Source: an uncultured Bacillota bacterium | Lineage (GTDB): Bacteria; Bacillota_I; Bacilli_A; Erysipelotrichales; Erysipelotrichaceae | DNA: 64,000 nucleotides | Assembly: GCA_937919165.1 (NCBI GenBank) | Contig: CALFPO010000063.1 | Location: 7,601-71,600, forward strand | Reading direction: 5' to 3' | The notes under the pieces: model-generated | Databases searched by the model: none | The model's input: only the letters and a program-made list of their open reading frames with translations | What the model was told of the DNA's origin: nothing | Part shown: piece by piece, positions 31,489-40,954 of the stretch | Numbering within the stretch: the stretch's first letter is position 1 | Layout of the letters: every line of letters starts with the position of its first letter | Made by a program: the position numbers and the translations under genes

Positions 31489-32283
31489 CTAACGATAGAC
31501 TTTCATTGAATGATAGTGCTTAGTGAAAGGGAACAGCAATGGAGTGGTATCAGAATACTTGATGTATTCAGGATCCAAACCGTAATTCTTTTCTTGTCTC
31601 AGTTCAAGTCTTTGAGCACCGTTGTACATGATGTAGGTGATCAATAAGAGACCAATGATAGCCAAGATCCACTGCTTTCCGCTAACAGCACCAATGCCGG
31701 TAACCGTTACGCCGACCCAGAACATGATTTCTGAGAAGTAGTTTGGACAACGGCAGAACTTATACAGTCCGGTATCGACAAAACGGCGTGGATTGATCTT
31801 TTTGGCATCTGATTTCTGCTTATCGGCAGTGGCTTCACCGATGATGGCAACAATCATGATGACGATTCCTACATATGCCCAGATATTGTCCTTAGAGCCG
31901 TTGGCTATACGGTATGTCAGTGCTGAAGTCTGGATAGCATAATCGAACATCGAATATGCCCACATGAAGATCGATACGAAGATTGGTGTCTTTTTGGTAG
32001 AACCGGTAGAATCCAGAACCTTCTTATAGTTGGCGTTCTTCAGTTCGCGCTTGATGATGTAGCCACCAAGGCGATAGCCGTAGATGACAAACAGTATAGA
32101 GATGATTGTGGTTGCAACGGTCAATGTGCTGTTGATTGCGCCATAGACAAGCTGGAATAGGCCAATTGCCATAATAGCAAAGCCATAGCCGCACGAGATG
32201 AACCAGATGAATTCCTTAAAGCCGATTGCACAGCCTACGGCTGCGGCAATGACCACAAACCACATCAGCTTTGGCCAAACCAT
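31489..32283 (-). CDS. DUF1295/steroid 5-alpha-reductase-fold membrane protein
   Basis: The 264-residue protein has about seven transmembrane helices. Its C-terminal signature 'FVDTGLYKFCRCPNYFSEIMFWVG' and 'LELRQEKNYG' marks the DUF1295 and isoprenylcysteine-methyltransferase-like family, whose members reduce or methylate lipid-like substrates at the membrane. The usual 'RHPNYxGE' reads as RCPNYFSE here. Its start overlaps the stop of the upstream reductase gene by one base, so the two are probably coupled. Substrate unknown. Confidence 0.8.
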   Translation of the reverse strand: MVWPKLMWFVVIAAAVGCAIGFKEFIWFISCGYGFAIMAIGLFQLVYGAINSTLTVATTIISILFVIYGYRLGGYIIKRELKNANYKKVLDSTGSTKKTPIFVSIFMWAYSMFDYAIQTSALTYRIANGSKDNIWAYVGIVIMIVAIIGEATADKQKSDAKKINPRRFVDTGLYKFCRCPNYFSEIMFWVGVTVTGIGAVSGKQWILAIIGLLLITYIMYNGAQRLELRQEKNYGLDPEYIKYSDTTPLLFPFTKHYHSMKVYR

Positions 32284-33149
32284 TATTTGTTTCCTCCAAA
32301 GTATTCTTCTACATATTCCTTGAATGAGGCATCACCAGTTACATCCTTGCCGACCAGGTCATGAGACAGTGTCCATTTAGAGAACAGGATGATGTCATGC
32401 TTGCCGGCTTTCTTGATTGCTGGCAAAGATGCCAAGATTGAGAACATGAATGCTGGAGAATCCTTGATGATGCAAGGCTTTCCGGCAGCGTGCATGCACA
32501 TCTTGGCCATCTCTTCATATGTATATGTTTCCTTGCCGCCGACTTCATATACCTTATTGGTATCGTTCATATGATCAACGATGAATTTTGCGAAGTCAGG
32601 ACAATCGACAACGTTAGCCTTGATGTCGTGATAACCTTTCAGAAGCTGCATCTCGCCCTTATCTACATATGGCTTGAATACTTTCGCAATATCGTAGAAG
32701 TAGCCGGTTGGACGATAGATTACCCAATCGGTGCTTCCTTTGGTGATTTCATCTTCCATCATTGCTTTTGCATGCAGCATAGGAACCTTTTCGGCACCCT
32801 TTTCCTTGCAGGCAATTACTGATACATAGTTGAACTTCTTGACTCCAGCCTTGACTGCTTCGTTGTACAGATTCAGGTTTCCATGGTAGTCAACATCATA
32901 AGAAGTCAGTTTGGTAGAAGCGGTTGTCAATCCCATTGTAGTGATTACCACTTCACAACCGTCACATATGCCAGATAGTGTGTCAGGATTTGTTGCATCG
33001 ATCGAAACAAACTTGTACGAATCCTTCTTCAGACCATCGATTTCTCTTTCCTTAAGGTCAGCCGCAACAACTTCGTGTTTTGCATCAACTAATGCCTTAA
33101 GTATTTCGGCGCCTAAATTTCCAAAAGCGCCAGCCAATAATACTTTCAT
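32283..33149 (-). CDS. NAD(P)-binding NmrA-like/atypical SDR protein
   Basis: About 288 residues. The N-terminal Rossmann motif is GAFGNLGAEIL (about 6-16; pattern GxxGxxG), with an acidic residue after the second strand. A later 'YVSVIACKEKG' and 'STDWVIYRPTGYFYD' are typical of NmrA-like atypical short-chain dehydrogenases, which lack the strict YxxxK site. I start at the ATG at 33149 because GGGAGG lies upstream; the longer version has no such site. It is the first gene of the operon with the DUF1295 gene, driven by TATAAT at 33175-33180 on the minus strand. Confidence 0.82.
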   Translation of the reverse strand: MKVLLAGAFGNLGAEILKALVDAKHEVVAADLKEREIDGLKKDSYKFVSIDATNPDTLSGICDGCEVVITTMGLTTASTKLTSYDVDYHGNLNLYNEAVKAGVKKFNYVSVIACKEKGAEKVPMLHAKAMMEDEITKGSTDWVIYRPTGYFYDIAKVFKPYVDKGEMQLLKGYHDIKANVVDCPDFAKFIVDHMNDTNKVYEVGGKETYTYEEMAKMCMHAAGKPCIIKDSPAFMFSILASLPAIKKAGKHDIILFSKWTLSHDLVGKDVTGDASFKEYVEEYFGGNK

Positions 33150-33183
33150 ATTGTTTTCCTCCCTAATCATCTATATTATAATC

Positions 33184-33207
33184 TATATGTTACAAATGTA
33201 ACATATA
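33184..33207. promoter_or_regulatory. Palindromic operator with 10-bp arms, TGTTAC-N4-GTAACA core
   Basis: The two arms TATATGTTAC and GTAACATATA are perfect complements around AAAT, between divergent genes. On the minus strand the core is followed seven bases later by TATAAT, nearly the same layout as at 22518-22545. This is the best evidence that the two promoters share a repressor. Confidence 0.8.
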
Positions 33208-33220
33208 TAGGGAGGTGTTT

Positions 33221-33631
33221 ATGATTAGGTTCTTTGTTGGCTTTTCTGGCTTCTTTTATTCTGTTTTGTGTGTCTTTAGTATTGTAACGGGCATCATGTA
33301 TATGAGTGGCAAAAGAAAACTTAACCCTCTGGAACTGTCCGATAGTTTCGTTGAAAAGCTCAAAAACGACAATATGGTTGATAGATTTGCTTTTGATGCA
33401 GGATTATTGACCTTTGTTGTAGGCATTGTGCAGGGCATAACAGCATATAGCCTTTTTGCCAGAAAAGGCGCATTCAATTATTATATGGCTTTGGGATTCA
33501 CGATTTTCTCTATTGGGTCCGTCGCATTCAAGCTAAAGGGCAAGATCAACATTTTCCCTTTGCTAAAATCTGTTGCTTATGTTGCTATATTAATCGTTTT
33601 GTTATTGCCAGAAACTAAGGCATTATTCTGA
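33221..33631 (+). CDS. Small four-helix membrane protein
   Basis: About 136 residues with four predicted helices (about 5-25, 55-78, 84-102 and 110-130). A GGAGG site at 33211-33215 supports the ATG at 33221 over an earlier GTG. It is divergent from the NmrA-like operon and shares its palindromic operator, so it is probably co-regulated. Family not recognised. Confidence 0.65.
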   Translation: MIRFFVGFSGFFYSVLCVFSIVTGIMYMSGKRKLNPLELSDSFVEKLKNDNMVDRFAFDAGLLTFVVGIVQGITAYSLFARKGAFNYYMALGFTIFSIGSVAFKLKGKINIFPLLKSVAYVAILIVLLLPETKALF

Positions 33632-33763
33632 TTTTTCTCTGTAGCATCAGAAACCTGCCTCCTTATCTACGAATTATCGTCTACCTCTTTTGAATAAAGA
33701 GGCTTGCCGTCACATACAAAAAGCAAAGCACTAACAAACTTATACTTCGCTTTAATTTGTGAT

Positions 33764-34016
33764 TTAATTGTTCCTAACGTAGAAGATGTTTTTGCCGGAT
33801 CCTTTTCTTGATGTTGTGTTATCTTCTACAAGTTTTTTTAATGCAGACTCAACTGAAGAACTTCCTAAACTTGAGAAGCAATTAATTCATCGTTTTTAGT
33901 GAATTTGCCAATGGTGTTTTCCACATATTTTTTAACAATATCGTATGACGTGCTCTTTGTTTCTGCTTTTTCAGCAATAGTTATACGTTCTGCAAAATCC
34001 CTATAGCATTTAAGTA
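33764..34016 (-). pseudogene. Remnant of a Fic gene, 3' part only
   Basis: On the minus strand this stretch aligns by eye with the C-terminal part of the intact Fic gene at 53786-54841. It has the same terminal residues (ending NN-stop), the same 'NKG' region and the same winged-helix-like segment, with scattered substitutions and at least one frameshift ('cttgagaagcaattaattcatcg' lacks bases of its counterpart). The homology stops abruptly at a guaA-like attachment core (34017). Nothing of the Fic motif remains, so it is non-functional. Confidence 0.75.
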
Positions 34017-34037
34017 TTATGCCCACTCGATAGTTAC
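34017..34037 (-). other. guaA-3'-end-like attachment core 1 (encodes VTIEWA-stop)
   Basis: Read on the minus strand this is ACTATCGAGTGGGCATAA, a one-residue variant of the conserved GuaA ending TIEWE-stop. It lies exactly where the Fic remnant breaks off. It is the first of nine such cores, all in the same orientation. Confidence 0.55.
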
Positions 34038-34177
34038 ATAAATAATGCTAACTATATAGATAACATTTGGTGCTATTCATTCCAGAAATTAGTATCTTTT
34101 ATTGGTGGCTACAGCGTATGATGATGCCATAGCGATGCCACAAAAGACATCTTATTTCTCTAAAGATCTCTAATTTG
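34038..34177. other. Short stretch without recognisable gene
   Basis: About 140 bp between an attachment-like core and the ATPase gene. I see no open frame of note and no strong hairpin; it may be degraded cargo. Confidence 0.3.
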
Positions 34178-35413
34178 TTACTCAAATAGTTTTCCATCTT
34201 TCATAAACTCAGGAATATTAAAATGCTTTATTCCGTTTCTTCGTTGAATTAGATCGTTTCTAGTTAAAACATATTTTGGATATGAATCGTATGTACTTTC
34301 TAATGGTCTATATTCTCTATCTTCTGTTTCTTTACTATTTAACATTGTCATGCACACCTGAACATAGGCATATCCTTCATAACTTTTTCTTAAAATAAAA
34401 TCACATTCAAACTTTCCGATTTTTCCAATGCTGATATCATAACCCTTTGAATAAGCGTATTGATAAACGATGTTTTCTAAAGCTGGACCAAAGTTTATTC
34501 TAGTATCAACTTTGTCGGAGAAATACAAACTTAAATCCGCCAGATAATACTTTTGTTCTCCTTTTAATGACCGCTTTGATTTTAAATCAAACCTTTTGCA
34601 TTCATATAAAACCTTTGCATCAACTAATGCTTGAATATATCTAGCAATTGTTTCCCTTTTTATTATTAGGCCATCATCTTCTAATTCTTTTTGAATATTG
34701 GAAATGTTTGTTGTTGCACCATAATTATTTGTTATATATGTCTGGATTTTGTTAAAAGCTTCTTTGTTATTTATTTTTACTCTCTTGCTAATATCTTTTT
34801 TGAAGATTTCTTCTTTTACGCCTTTAACATATGTTCTTTTATCATCGAAATCATCATACTTAATTGTTTGAGGAAAGCCGCCCTCAATAATATATTTATC
34901 AAATTCTTCTATTAAGTTTGAACTGATTGACTTTTTATAAAACTCCTTCATTTTTAGATATTCCTCAAATGTTAAAGTTGTCATTTCAAACTCTAAATAT
35001 CTGCCAGTAAGATAAGTCATAAATTCGCCACTTAATAAATATGAATTTGATCCGGTGATAAATATTGAATACTCTTCTTCTAATCTAAACTCTTCTAGTA
35101 CTTCTTCAAATCCTTTAACATTTTGTATTTCATCTACAAATAGATACTTAATTCCATTAACTCCTCCACAAGCTTTATCTATTACTTCTTCCAAAGCTTC
35201 TGGTGTTTTTATGCCTTTATAACCACGTTTTTTCAGATCAATAAATATCGTATTCCTTTTGTTTATTCCACTTTCTATCAGTTCTTCAGCAATAGTATGC
35301 ATCAAAGATGATTTGCCACATCTTCTAACACCAGTAATAACTTTTATCATTTCTGTATCGTGGTAAAATCCTCTAATCTTTGATAAATAGTTTTCTCTTC
35401 TAAATAGTTTCAT
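34178..35413 (-). CDS. AAA ATPase with DUF4143 domain
   Basis: The 411-residue protein has a Walker A loop GVRRCGKSS (about 28-36), a Walker B strand KYLFVDEIQN (about 88-97), a sensor-like 'IFITGSNSYLLSG' and a C-terminal DUF4143 region (about 195-385) with 'LENIVYQYAYSKGYDISIGK', which resembles a PD-(D/E)xK-type fold. Proteins of this group are common, strain-variable accessory genes in gut bacteria, with no agreed function. It sits between attachment-like cores at 34017 and 35526 as a single-gene cargo unit. A second, divergent copy lies at 46783. Confidence 0.88.
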   Translation of the reverse strand: MKLFRRENYLSKIRGFYHDTEMIKVITGVRRCGKSSLMHTIAEELIESGINKRNTIFIDLKKRGYKGIKTPEALEEVIDKACGGVNGIKYLFVDEIQNVKGFEEVLEEFRLEEEYSIFITGSNSYLLSGEFMTYLTGRYLEFEMTTLTFEEYLKMKEFYKKSISSNLIEEFDKYIIEGGFPQTIKYDDFDDKRTYVKGVKEEIFKKDISKRVKINNKEAFNKIQTYITNNYGATTNISNIQKELEDDGLIIKRETIARYIQALVDAKVLYECKRFDLKSKRSLKGEQKYYLADLSLYFSDKVDTRINFGPALENIVYQYAYSKGYDISIGKIGKFECDFILRKSYEGYAYVQVCMTMLNSKETEDREYRPLESTYDSYPKYVLTRNDLIQRRNGIKHFNIPEFMKDGKLFE

Positions 35414-35525
35414 ATAAAAAGCGCCTTTACTATAACTATATTTTAGTAAAAGTGCTCGTTATTTACAATATAAGAGGACAATCATCGCTATTTTCAATAG
35501 ATTGACCTCTTAAATGTCTATTTAT

Positions 35526-35545
35526 CTATTCCCACTCTATGGTGC
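35526..35545 (-). other. guaA-3'-end-like attachment core 2 (encodes TIEWE-stop)
   Basis: On the minus strand ACCATAGAGTGGGAATAG encodes T-I-E-W-E-stop, the conserved end of GMP synthetase, but no guaA reading frame precedes it. It marks the left edge of the segment carrying the agmatine operon. Confidence 0.65.
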
Positions 35546-35763
35546 TTACTTATTCCTAATACTATCCACATTTGTCCATAGTTACCAGGGATAGAAGTAA
35601 TAATAACAAAAACTTTATCTAAAAAAATTGTTCTTATATTTTGTATTGCATATAAAATATCAAAATCAAAATTAATCGTTTCTTATTTTATTATTACTTA
35701 TGAGATTAAGTAGTTTATTTTTTCTTTGTAAATATTATTTTTGAGTTTAATTGATTTCAAAAC

Positions 35764-35789
35764 AAAGACACCCTATATAGGATGTCTTT
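35764..35789 (-). terminator. Terminator of the agmatine deiminase operon
   Basis: AAAGACA and TGTCTTT flank an A/T-rich partly self-complementary centre just downstream of the carbamate kinase stop, followed on the minus strand by T-rich sequence. Confidence 0.6.
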
Positions 35790-35822
35790 AAAAAATGGTT
35801 TTTATATTTGTTGTGATGTAAT

Positions 35823-36761
35823 CTATTTTGTAATAATAGTTCCAGATTCACCTGTCATTGCTTTTGCAGCATTTTCAAGTGATACAATAACCGCTTTTCT
35901 TCCTTGCTTGCTAGATGCGAATGTTTTACAAGCAACTACTTTTGGAAGCATGCTGCCTGGAGCGAAGTGTCCTTCTGATGTAAGCTTTTCTGCTTCTTCA
36001 ACAGTTATTTCTTTTAATTCTTTTTGATCTGGTTTATTGAAATTAATACAAACTCTATCAACTGCAGTTAATATAAATAGATAATCAGCATCAACAAGTT
36101 CAGCAAGTTTTTCACTTGCAAAGTCTTTATCAATTACAGCAGCAACACCAGTATAATCGCCTTGACTGTTTTTAACAACAGGGATGCCACCTCCGCCACA
36201 AGCAATAACAATGTTATTGCTTTGAACTAATTGTAAGATTGCATCTTTTTCAACAATATCAATTGGAAGTGGTGAAGGTACAACTCTTCTCCATCCTCTT
36301 CCTGCGTCTTCTTTAAAAGTTTGTTCAGGTTTTTGTGCCATTATTGCCTTTGCTTCTTCTTCAGATACAAAGGAACCAATTGGTTTTGTTGGATTAGCGA
36401 AAGCTTTATCATCTTTTGAAACCTCTACTTGAGTTACAACGGTTAGTACATTTTTATTTATGCCTTGTTTTGTTGCTTCTTTTAAAATAGCGTTTTGAAG
36501 ATGATATCCAATATATCCTTGAGACATAGCACCACATTCAGGGAAAGGCATTGCAGGAGTTTTTCCACCGTTCTTGCTAGAAAAATCCATTGCATTATTA
36601 ATCATTCCGACTTGTGGACCATTACCATGTCCAATAATAACTTCGTGTCCTTCTTTTACAAAACCAACAATTGATTTTGCAGCATTAGCAACTTTTTCCA
36701 CTTGTTCTTCAGGTGTATTTCCTAAAGCGTTGCCACCTAGGGCAATAACAATTCTTGACAT
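35823..36761 (-). CDS. aguC: Carbamate kinase (agmatine pathway)
   Basis: The 312-residue protein matches carbamate kinase along its length: 'IALGGNALG' at the N-terminus, 'VIGHGNGPQVG' (about 41-51), 'GGGGIPV' in the middle and 'ILTAVDRVCINF' near the ADP site. It converts carbamoyl phosphate and ADP to ATP, CO2 and ammonia, the energy-yielding last step of agmatine breakdown. Its start overlaps the stop of the carbamoyltransferase gene. The gene set around it, not the protein itself, identifies it as the agmatine-pathway rather than the arginine-pathway enzyme. Confidence 0.94.
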   Translation of the reverse strand: MSRIVIALGGNALGNTPEEQVEKVANAAKSIVGFVKEGHEVIIGHGNGPQVGMINNAMDFSSKNGGKTPAMPFPECGAMSQGYIGYHLQNAILKEATKQGINKNVLTVVTQVEVSKDDKAFANPTKPIGSFVSEEEAKAIMAQKPEQTFKEDAGRGWRRVVPSPLPIDIVEKDAILQLVQSNNIVIACGGGGIPVVKNSQGDYTGVAAVIDKDFASEKLAELVDADYLFILTAVDRVCINFNKPDQKELKEITVEEAEKLTSEGHFAPGSMLPKVVACKTFASSKQGRKAVIVSLENAAKAMTGESGTIITK

Positions 36762-37789
36762 TAGTGTGCTATACCCATGTTATCTAAAACTGTTTCTAAT
36801 TCTTCTTTAGCAGCGGCTTTAGCAAGTTCAGAGAATTGCTTTTTATTTCTTGTGAAATAAACTAATAAGCCTCTCATAGCTGTTAATCTATTCCAAGCTT
36901 CTTCCCAACATAATGATGATGCAGAGTCAGCAACTTCATCAGTTACATCTTCACCTCTTGTACATGGAAGACAGTGTAAAAATTTACAACCTAAAGCACC
37001 TTTTTCCATTAATTCTCTATTTACTTGATATTTAGAGAAGATTTCAACTCTTTCTTCTTTTGATAATTCAGCTTCATATAAGCCATACCAAACATCTGTA
37101 TAGAAGAAATCAGCACCCTTAACATCTTCTTCTTTATCTGTAACTAACCAAGTACCACCTGATTCTTTACAATTTTCTTCAAATATTCTCTTATGTTCTT
37201 CTGTGAATTGTTGTGTCTTTGGATTTCCTTGAGGTCCATAGAATACATAGTGGGCACCTAATTTAGTACAAATGAAACCTAATGATGCAGCAACTTGTGT
37301 GAAGTCACCACAGAATACAACTTTGCAATCTTCAAAACTCTTTCCAGCTGGAAGATTTTCCATCATCGTAATAACATCAGCGATTGCTTGAGTTGGATGT
37401 GAGAAATCTGACATAGCGTTGATTACTGGAATTGAACATGCGTTTGCTAAATCAACAACTGTTTTATGCGAAATAACTCTTGCCATAACAATGTCCATCA
37501 AACCAGAGATAACTCTACCTGTATCTTCGATTGTTTCATGGCCTCCAAGTTGAATCATGCCTGGGCCCAAATATTGAGCGTGTCCACCCATATCTTCCAT
37601 AGCTGTTTCAAATGAACACCTTGTTCTAGTAGAAGATTGTTGGAAAATCATACCAAGAGTCATACCTTTCATTAGAGGTGGTTTGTAACCAGCTTTGATA
37701 GATTTCTTGATAGCTCTAGATAAATTAATAATGTCTAATAATTCTTCTTTAGTAAAATCATTAACTGTAAGAAAATCTTTTTTGTACAT
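36761..37789 (-). CDS. aguB: Putrescine carbamoyltransferase
   Basis: The 342-residue protein is a transcarbamoylase with the carbamoyl-phosphate loop [10 protein letters not shown] (about 52-61), 'HPTQAIADV' and 'HCLPC'. The segment '[13 protein letters not shown]' fits putrescine carbamoyltransferases, where ornithine enzymes have a different residue pattern. The long C-terminal helix (about 315-342) is also typical of that group. It splits N-carbamoylputrescine into putrescine and carbamoyl phosphate. Neighbouring agmatine deiminase and carbamate kinase genes support the assignment. Confidence 0.92.
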   Translation of the reverse strand: MYKKDFLTVNDFTKEELLDIINLSRAIKKSIKAGYKPPLMKGMTLGMIFQQSSTRTRCSFETAMEDMGGHAQYLGPGMIQLGGHETIEDTGRVISGLMDIVMARVISHKTVVDLANACSIPVINAMSDFSHPTQAIADVITMMENLPAGKSFEDCKVVFCGDFTQVAASLGFICTKLGAHYVFYGPQGNPKTQQFTEEHKRIFEENCKESGGTWLVTDKEEDVKGADFFYTDVWYGLYEAELSKEERVEIFSKYQVNRELMEKGALGCKFLHCLPCTRGEDVTDEVADSASSLCWEEAWNRLTAMRGLLVYFTRNKKQFSELAKAAAKEELETVLDNMGIAH

Positions 37790-37802
37790 ATTATTCCTTT
37801 CT

Positions 37803-39503
37803 TTAAATAGGTTTTTTACCTAATAACAACAATATAATTGCTTGGATTATTATACCAATTAATATTGATATATATACATTAACTCCGAGACATGTTAATA
37901 AAATTCCACAAATTGCCGAAATTAAACAATTTATTATTGCATAAGGCAATTGTGAATAACAATGCTCCATGGTATCAATACCACATCCTGTAGCTGCTAG
38001 TATCGTACAGTCAGCTATAGGGGAACAATGATCACCAAATATTGATCCCGCTATTACTGAACCAACACATATCAATAAATACATTTCGTCACTTATCATA
38101 GTTCCCAAAGCATTCATTTTAAATGCTAACGGGATTGCTAGAGGCATGACAACAAACATACAACCAAAGCTTCCTGAAGCACAAGATATAAGACAACAAC
38201 TTGCATATATTAATATCGGTACAATTAATGGATTTACATTCATTGAGATAATTTCAACAACAAAATAATTAGTTCCTAAATTTTTTACAATGTCTGCAAG
38301 CATCCAAGCAAAAACCAACACCACAACTGTTTTGCCCATATTAATAGCGCCTTTTAACCATGATTGTAAAGATTTTTTTAAAGTAAACAATTTGTATATA
38401 CAACCAAATAAAATAGTAAATAAAGTTCCAATTAATGCAGCAATAGTTATAAGGTTAACGGTGTTTGCATAACTAATAACTTTTATGATGTTTGTAATAT
38501 TGAATGGTATTGGGTTAGATAAAACTCCACTATTTATTGCGTTTGTTTTACCATTTATATAAAACAATACTGCCGCAAAAATAATAAGTAATATTACACC
38601 GCCAACTCCAACAAATATTTTTTCTTTATTTTTGGTTGTGCTATTTATATTTGTGTCTTCATCTGTTTCTTCATAGGAAACTTGTCCTTTTCTTGCTCTC
38701 GTTTCAGCTTTTAACATTGGACCAAAATCTTTTCCTATTAAACTATTCACAAATATAAATGAAAGAGCAAATATACAATAAAAACAAAATGGAATGCTTT
38801 TTAAAAACAATGAGAAACCATTGGTTTTTTCACCTATGATTTCTAATCCTTTTTCGATAGAAGCTATCTCAACACCAATCCAACTAGACACAAGTGCTAT
38901 ACCTGATATTGGTGCAGCTGTTGAATCAACAATAAATGACAACTTCTCTCTTGATACTTTTACACGATCCGTTATAGGTTTCATGATTGGACCAACAATT
39001 AATGTGTTTGCATAATCATCAAACATAACAAGCGTTCCTAAGATGCTTGCAAGTAAATTGGCTTTGAATGGAGAATTAATTCTTTTTGTTAGTTTTATCG
39101 CTAACGCTTCAAAACCACCTGATGATTTAACTACTTCAATCATGCCTCCAACAACGAAACACAATATCAGGATTTCAATATTATCAATATCAAAAATGAC
39201 ATCTTTGATTATTGTATATAAATGTGTTGCTAGATTAATTGGTAAAGAGGCAACACTTGTTGAATATACAACACTAAGTATTAACACTCCTGATAGAACG
39301 CCTATCAGGAGTGAGAATAATACATTGTGAGAAACAAACGCAAGAACTACAGATAATATTGTAGGAACTAAAGTTATAATACCTAAGCTTTGTCCTAATG
39401 TTTCTAAATTAGTTGCTATAATGTTTCTATTTGTTAGAATAGAAAACAAAACTAATAGAGCTGTTACAACAATTATAGATACTAAAACCTTTTTGCGTTT
39501 CAT
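37803..39503 (-). CDS. NhaC-family Na+/H+ antiporter-like transporter
   Basis: The 566-residue protein has about 12 transmembrane helices. Family marks include '[15 protein letters not shown]' (about 160-174), '[18 protein letters not shown]' and the strongly conserved '[16 protein letters not shown]' (about 485-500). NhaC relatives exchange Na+ for H+ or move organic amines and acids. Its place between the APC antiporter and putrescine carbamoyltransferase is unusual for agmatine operons and suggests a role in pH balance or amine transport during agmatine use (inference). Confidence 0.85.
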   Translation of the reverse strand: MKRKKVLVSIIVVTALLVLFSILTNRNIIATNLETLGQSLGIITLVPTILSVVLAFVSHNVLFSLLIGVLSGVLILSVVYSTSVASLPINLATHLYTIIKDVIFDIDNIEILILCFVVGGMIEVVKSSGGFEALAIKLTKRINSPFKANLLASILGTLVMFDDYANTLIVGPIMKPITDRVKVSREKLSFIVDSTAAPISGIALVSSWIGVEIASIEKGLEIIGEKTNGFSLFLKSIPFCFYCIFALSFIFVNSLIGKDFGPMLKAETRARKGQVSYEETDEDTNINSTTKNKEKIFVGVGGVILLIIFAAVLFYINGKTNAINSGVLSNPIPFNITNIIKVISYANTVNLITIAALIGTLFTILFGCIYKLFTLKKSLQSWLKGAINMGKTVVVLVFAWMLADIVKNLGTNYFVVEIISMNVNPLIVPILIYASCCLISCASGSFGCMFVVMPLAIPLAFKMNALGTMISDEMYLLICVGSVIAGSIFGDHCSPIADCTILAATGCGIDTMEHCYSQLPYAIINCLISAICGILLTCLGVNVYISILIGIIIQAIILLLLGKKPI

Positions 39504-39513
39504 AAACTAATAA

Positions 39514-40884
39514 TTAGTTTTTTTTCTTTCCAACTGCGTATAATACTACGCCAACAACGAAAGTTAAAATTAAACCAATTAATTGCATCCAGAATCCATA
39601 TCCTGTAACATCAAGATCTAATAAACCAAGGATTGCAAGCAATACAGATGCTTCACATAGGATAACACATAGAGTCATACCGAATTTTCCACCAGGAACT
39701 TCATATACTCTTGGAGTGTTATCAGAGAATTTTAATTTTAATGCAGCTACAAATTCAATAACATAGCATAGCATGAAGACGATTGAAGAGAATGAGAACA
39801 ATGTCCAGAATACATCGTTAGCATCACCTGATAATGCATAGTTAAGGATACATAATGCGCTTGATACAACACCCATTACAATGTATAAGTTATCAGCTGT
39901 ACCATATTTTGCATTTCTGTGACCTAATAATTTAGATCTCTTATCTAATTCAGCAGCCATGAATGATTCATTAGCGCCTAATGTCCAAGTAATCATATTA
40001 GCAACTAATGTTAAGATAGCGCCAATTAGTACTACTGCAAATACAATGTTTCCAGCAGAACCGAATACTGTACATAATTCTTGTAATGCATATACGAAAC
40101 CGTCAACTTCATCGATTGCATCAGCTGGAATAGCTGATAATACACCAAATGAACCGAAGCAGTAAATTGCAACGATAGCAACACCAGCAATGATAGTCAT
40201 CTTTGGTACTGTGTGTTTTGCATCTTCGATTTGTGAACCGATAGAACCAATTAATTCAAAACCTAATAAGTTATAAACGATAACTCCGAAGTAGCCACCA
40301 TCTGATAGGTTTACTACATCTTCTAATGCAGGAATCCATCCAGCAAATGAGAAATCATTAGCTAAACCATTCTTGATTCCATAAACGATACCTAATATAC
40401 CCAATAATACTAAGATACCCATTTTTAAGTAAGCCATTATTGCTGCTACTTCAACAGATAAATCAATTCCTTTAATACCAATATAAACAATAACCCAGCA
40501 CATTAATACTGCTAAACCTGCTTCAACAAATACTGGAACTTCAATACCTGCAAAGCTTAGTGCCATTACTGTCCATCCAGAGAATGCTGTAAATACTGCT
40601 GGCATCCAGAAGGCAACGTTAATCCAATACATCCATCCTTCCATAACGCCCCAGAATTCACCAAATGCTCTTTGTACCCAAGATGTGATACCACCATCAT
40701 CTGGATAAGTGCTTCCTAACTCAGCAGATAATAATCCATAAGGTAGGAAGAAGAAAATTGCTGTGATGATCCAAATACTAATTGATGAAACACCAATAAT
40801 AGTTGGAGCAACGAATGAGTCTAATACCAAGATTGAACATACAGTAAATAGAACAGTCTTAGTTAAAGAAACTTTGTTTTCCAT
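39514..40884 (-). CDS. aguD: APC-family agmatine/putrescine antiporter
   Basis: The 456-residue protein has about 12 helices and reads as an amino acid-polyamine-organocation transporter. The N-terminal 'YGLLSAELGSTYPDDGGITSWVQRAFGEFWG' is the typical helix 1-2 region, and 'VIVYNLLGFELIGSIGSQIEDAKHTVPKM' the helix 6 region. Given the adjacent agmatine deiminase gene it most likely exchanges external agmatine for internal putrescine, as AguD does in lactic acid bacteria. Confidence 0.88.
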   Translation of the reverse strand: MENKVSLTKTVLFTVCSILVLDSFVAPTIIGVSSISIWIITAIFFFLPYGLLSAELGSTYPDDGGITSWVQRAFGEFWGVMEGWMYWINVAFWMPAVFTAFSGWTVMALSFAGIEVPVFVEAGLAVLMCWVIVYIGIKGIDLSVEVAAIMAYLKMGILVLLGILGIVYGIKNGLANDFSFAGWIPALEDVVNLSDGGYFGVIVYNLLGFELIGSIGSQIEDAKHTVPKMTIIAGVAIVAIYCFGSFGVLSAIPADAIDEVDGFVYALQELCTVFGSAGNIVFAVVLIGAILTLVANMITWTLGANESFMAAELDKRSKLLGHRNAKYGTADNLYIVMGVVSSALCILNYALSGDANDVFWTLFSFSSIVFMLCYVIEFVAALKLKFSDNTPRVYEVPGGKFGMTLCVILCEASVLLAILGLLDLDVTGYGFWMQLIGLILTFVVGVVLYAVGKKKN

Positions 40885-40954
40885 ATTTTTTCCCTTTCTT
40901 ATTTTTTATTTTTTTAAAAGTCTAACACCTTTTAAAACAAATTAACGGCAACAA

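Larger units (their letters stand above)
35414..35822. other. Intergenic region with attachment core and hairpins
   Basis: About 400 AT-rich bases separate the ATPase gene from carbamate kinase. It contains a hairpin (AAGAGG...CCTCTT) near 35470-35510, a guaA-like core at 35526-35545 and the terminator of the agmatine operon. No gene is visible. Confidence 0.5.

Noticed and set aside
32339..32822. Frames overlapping the NmrA-like gene
   Set aside because: Shadows of a well-supported coding sequence; composition and motifs favour the minus-strand reductase frame.
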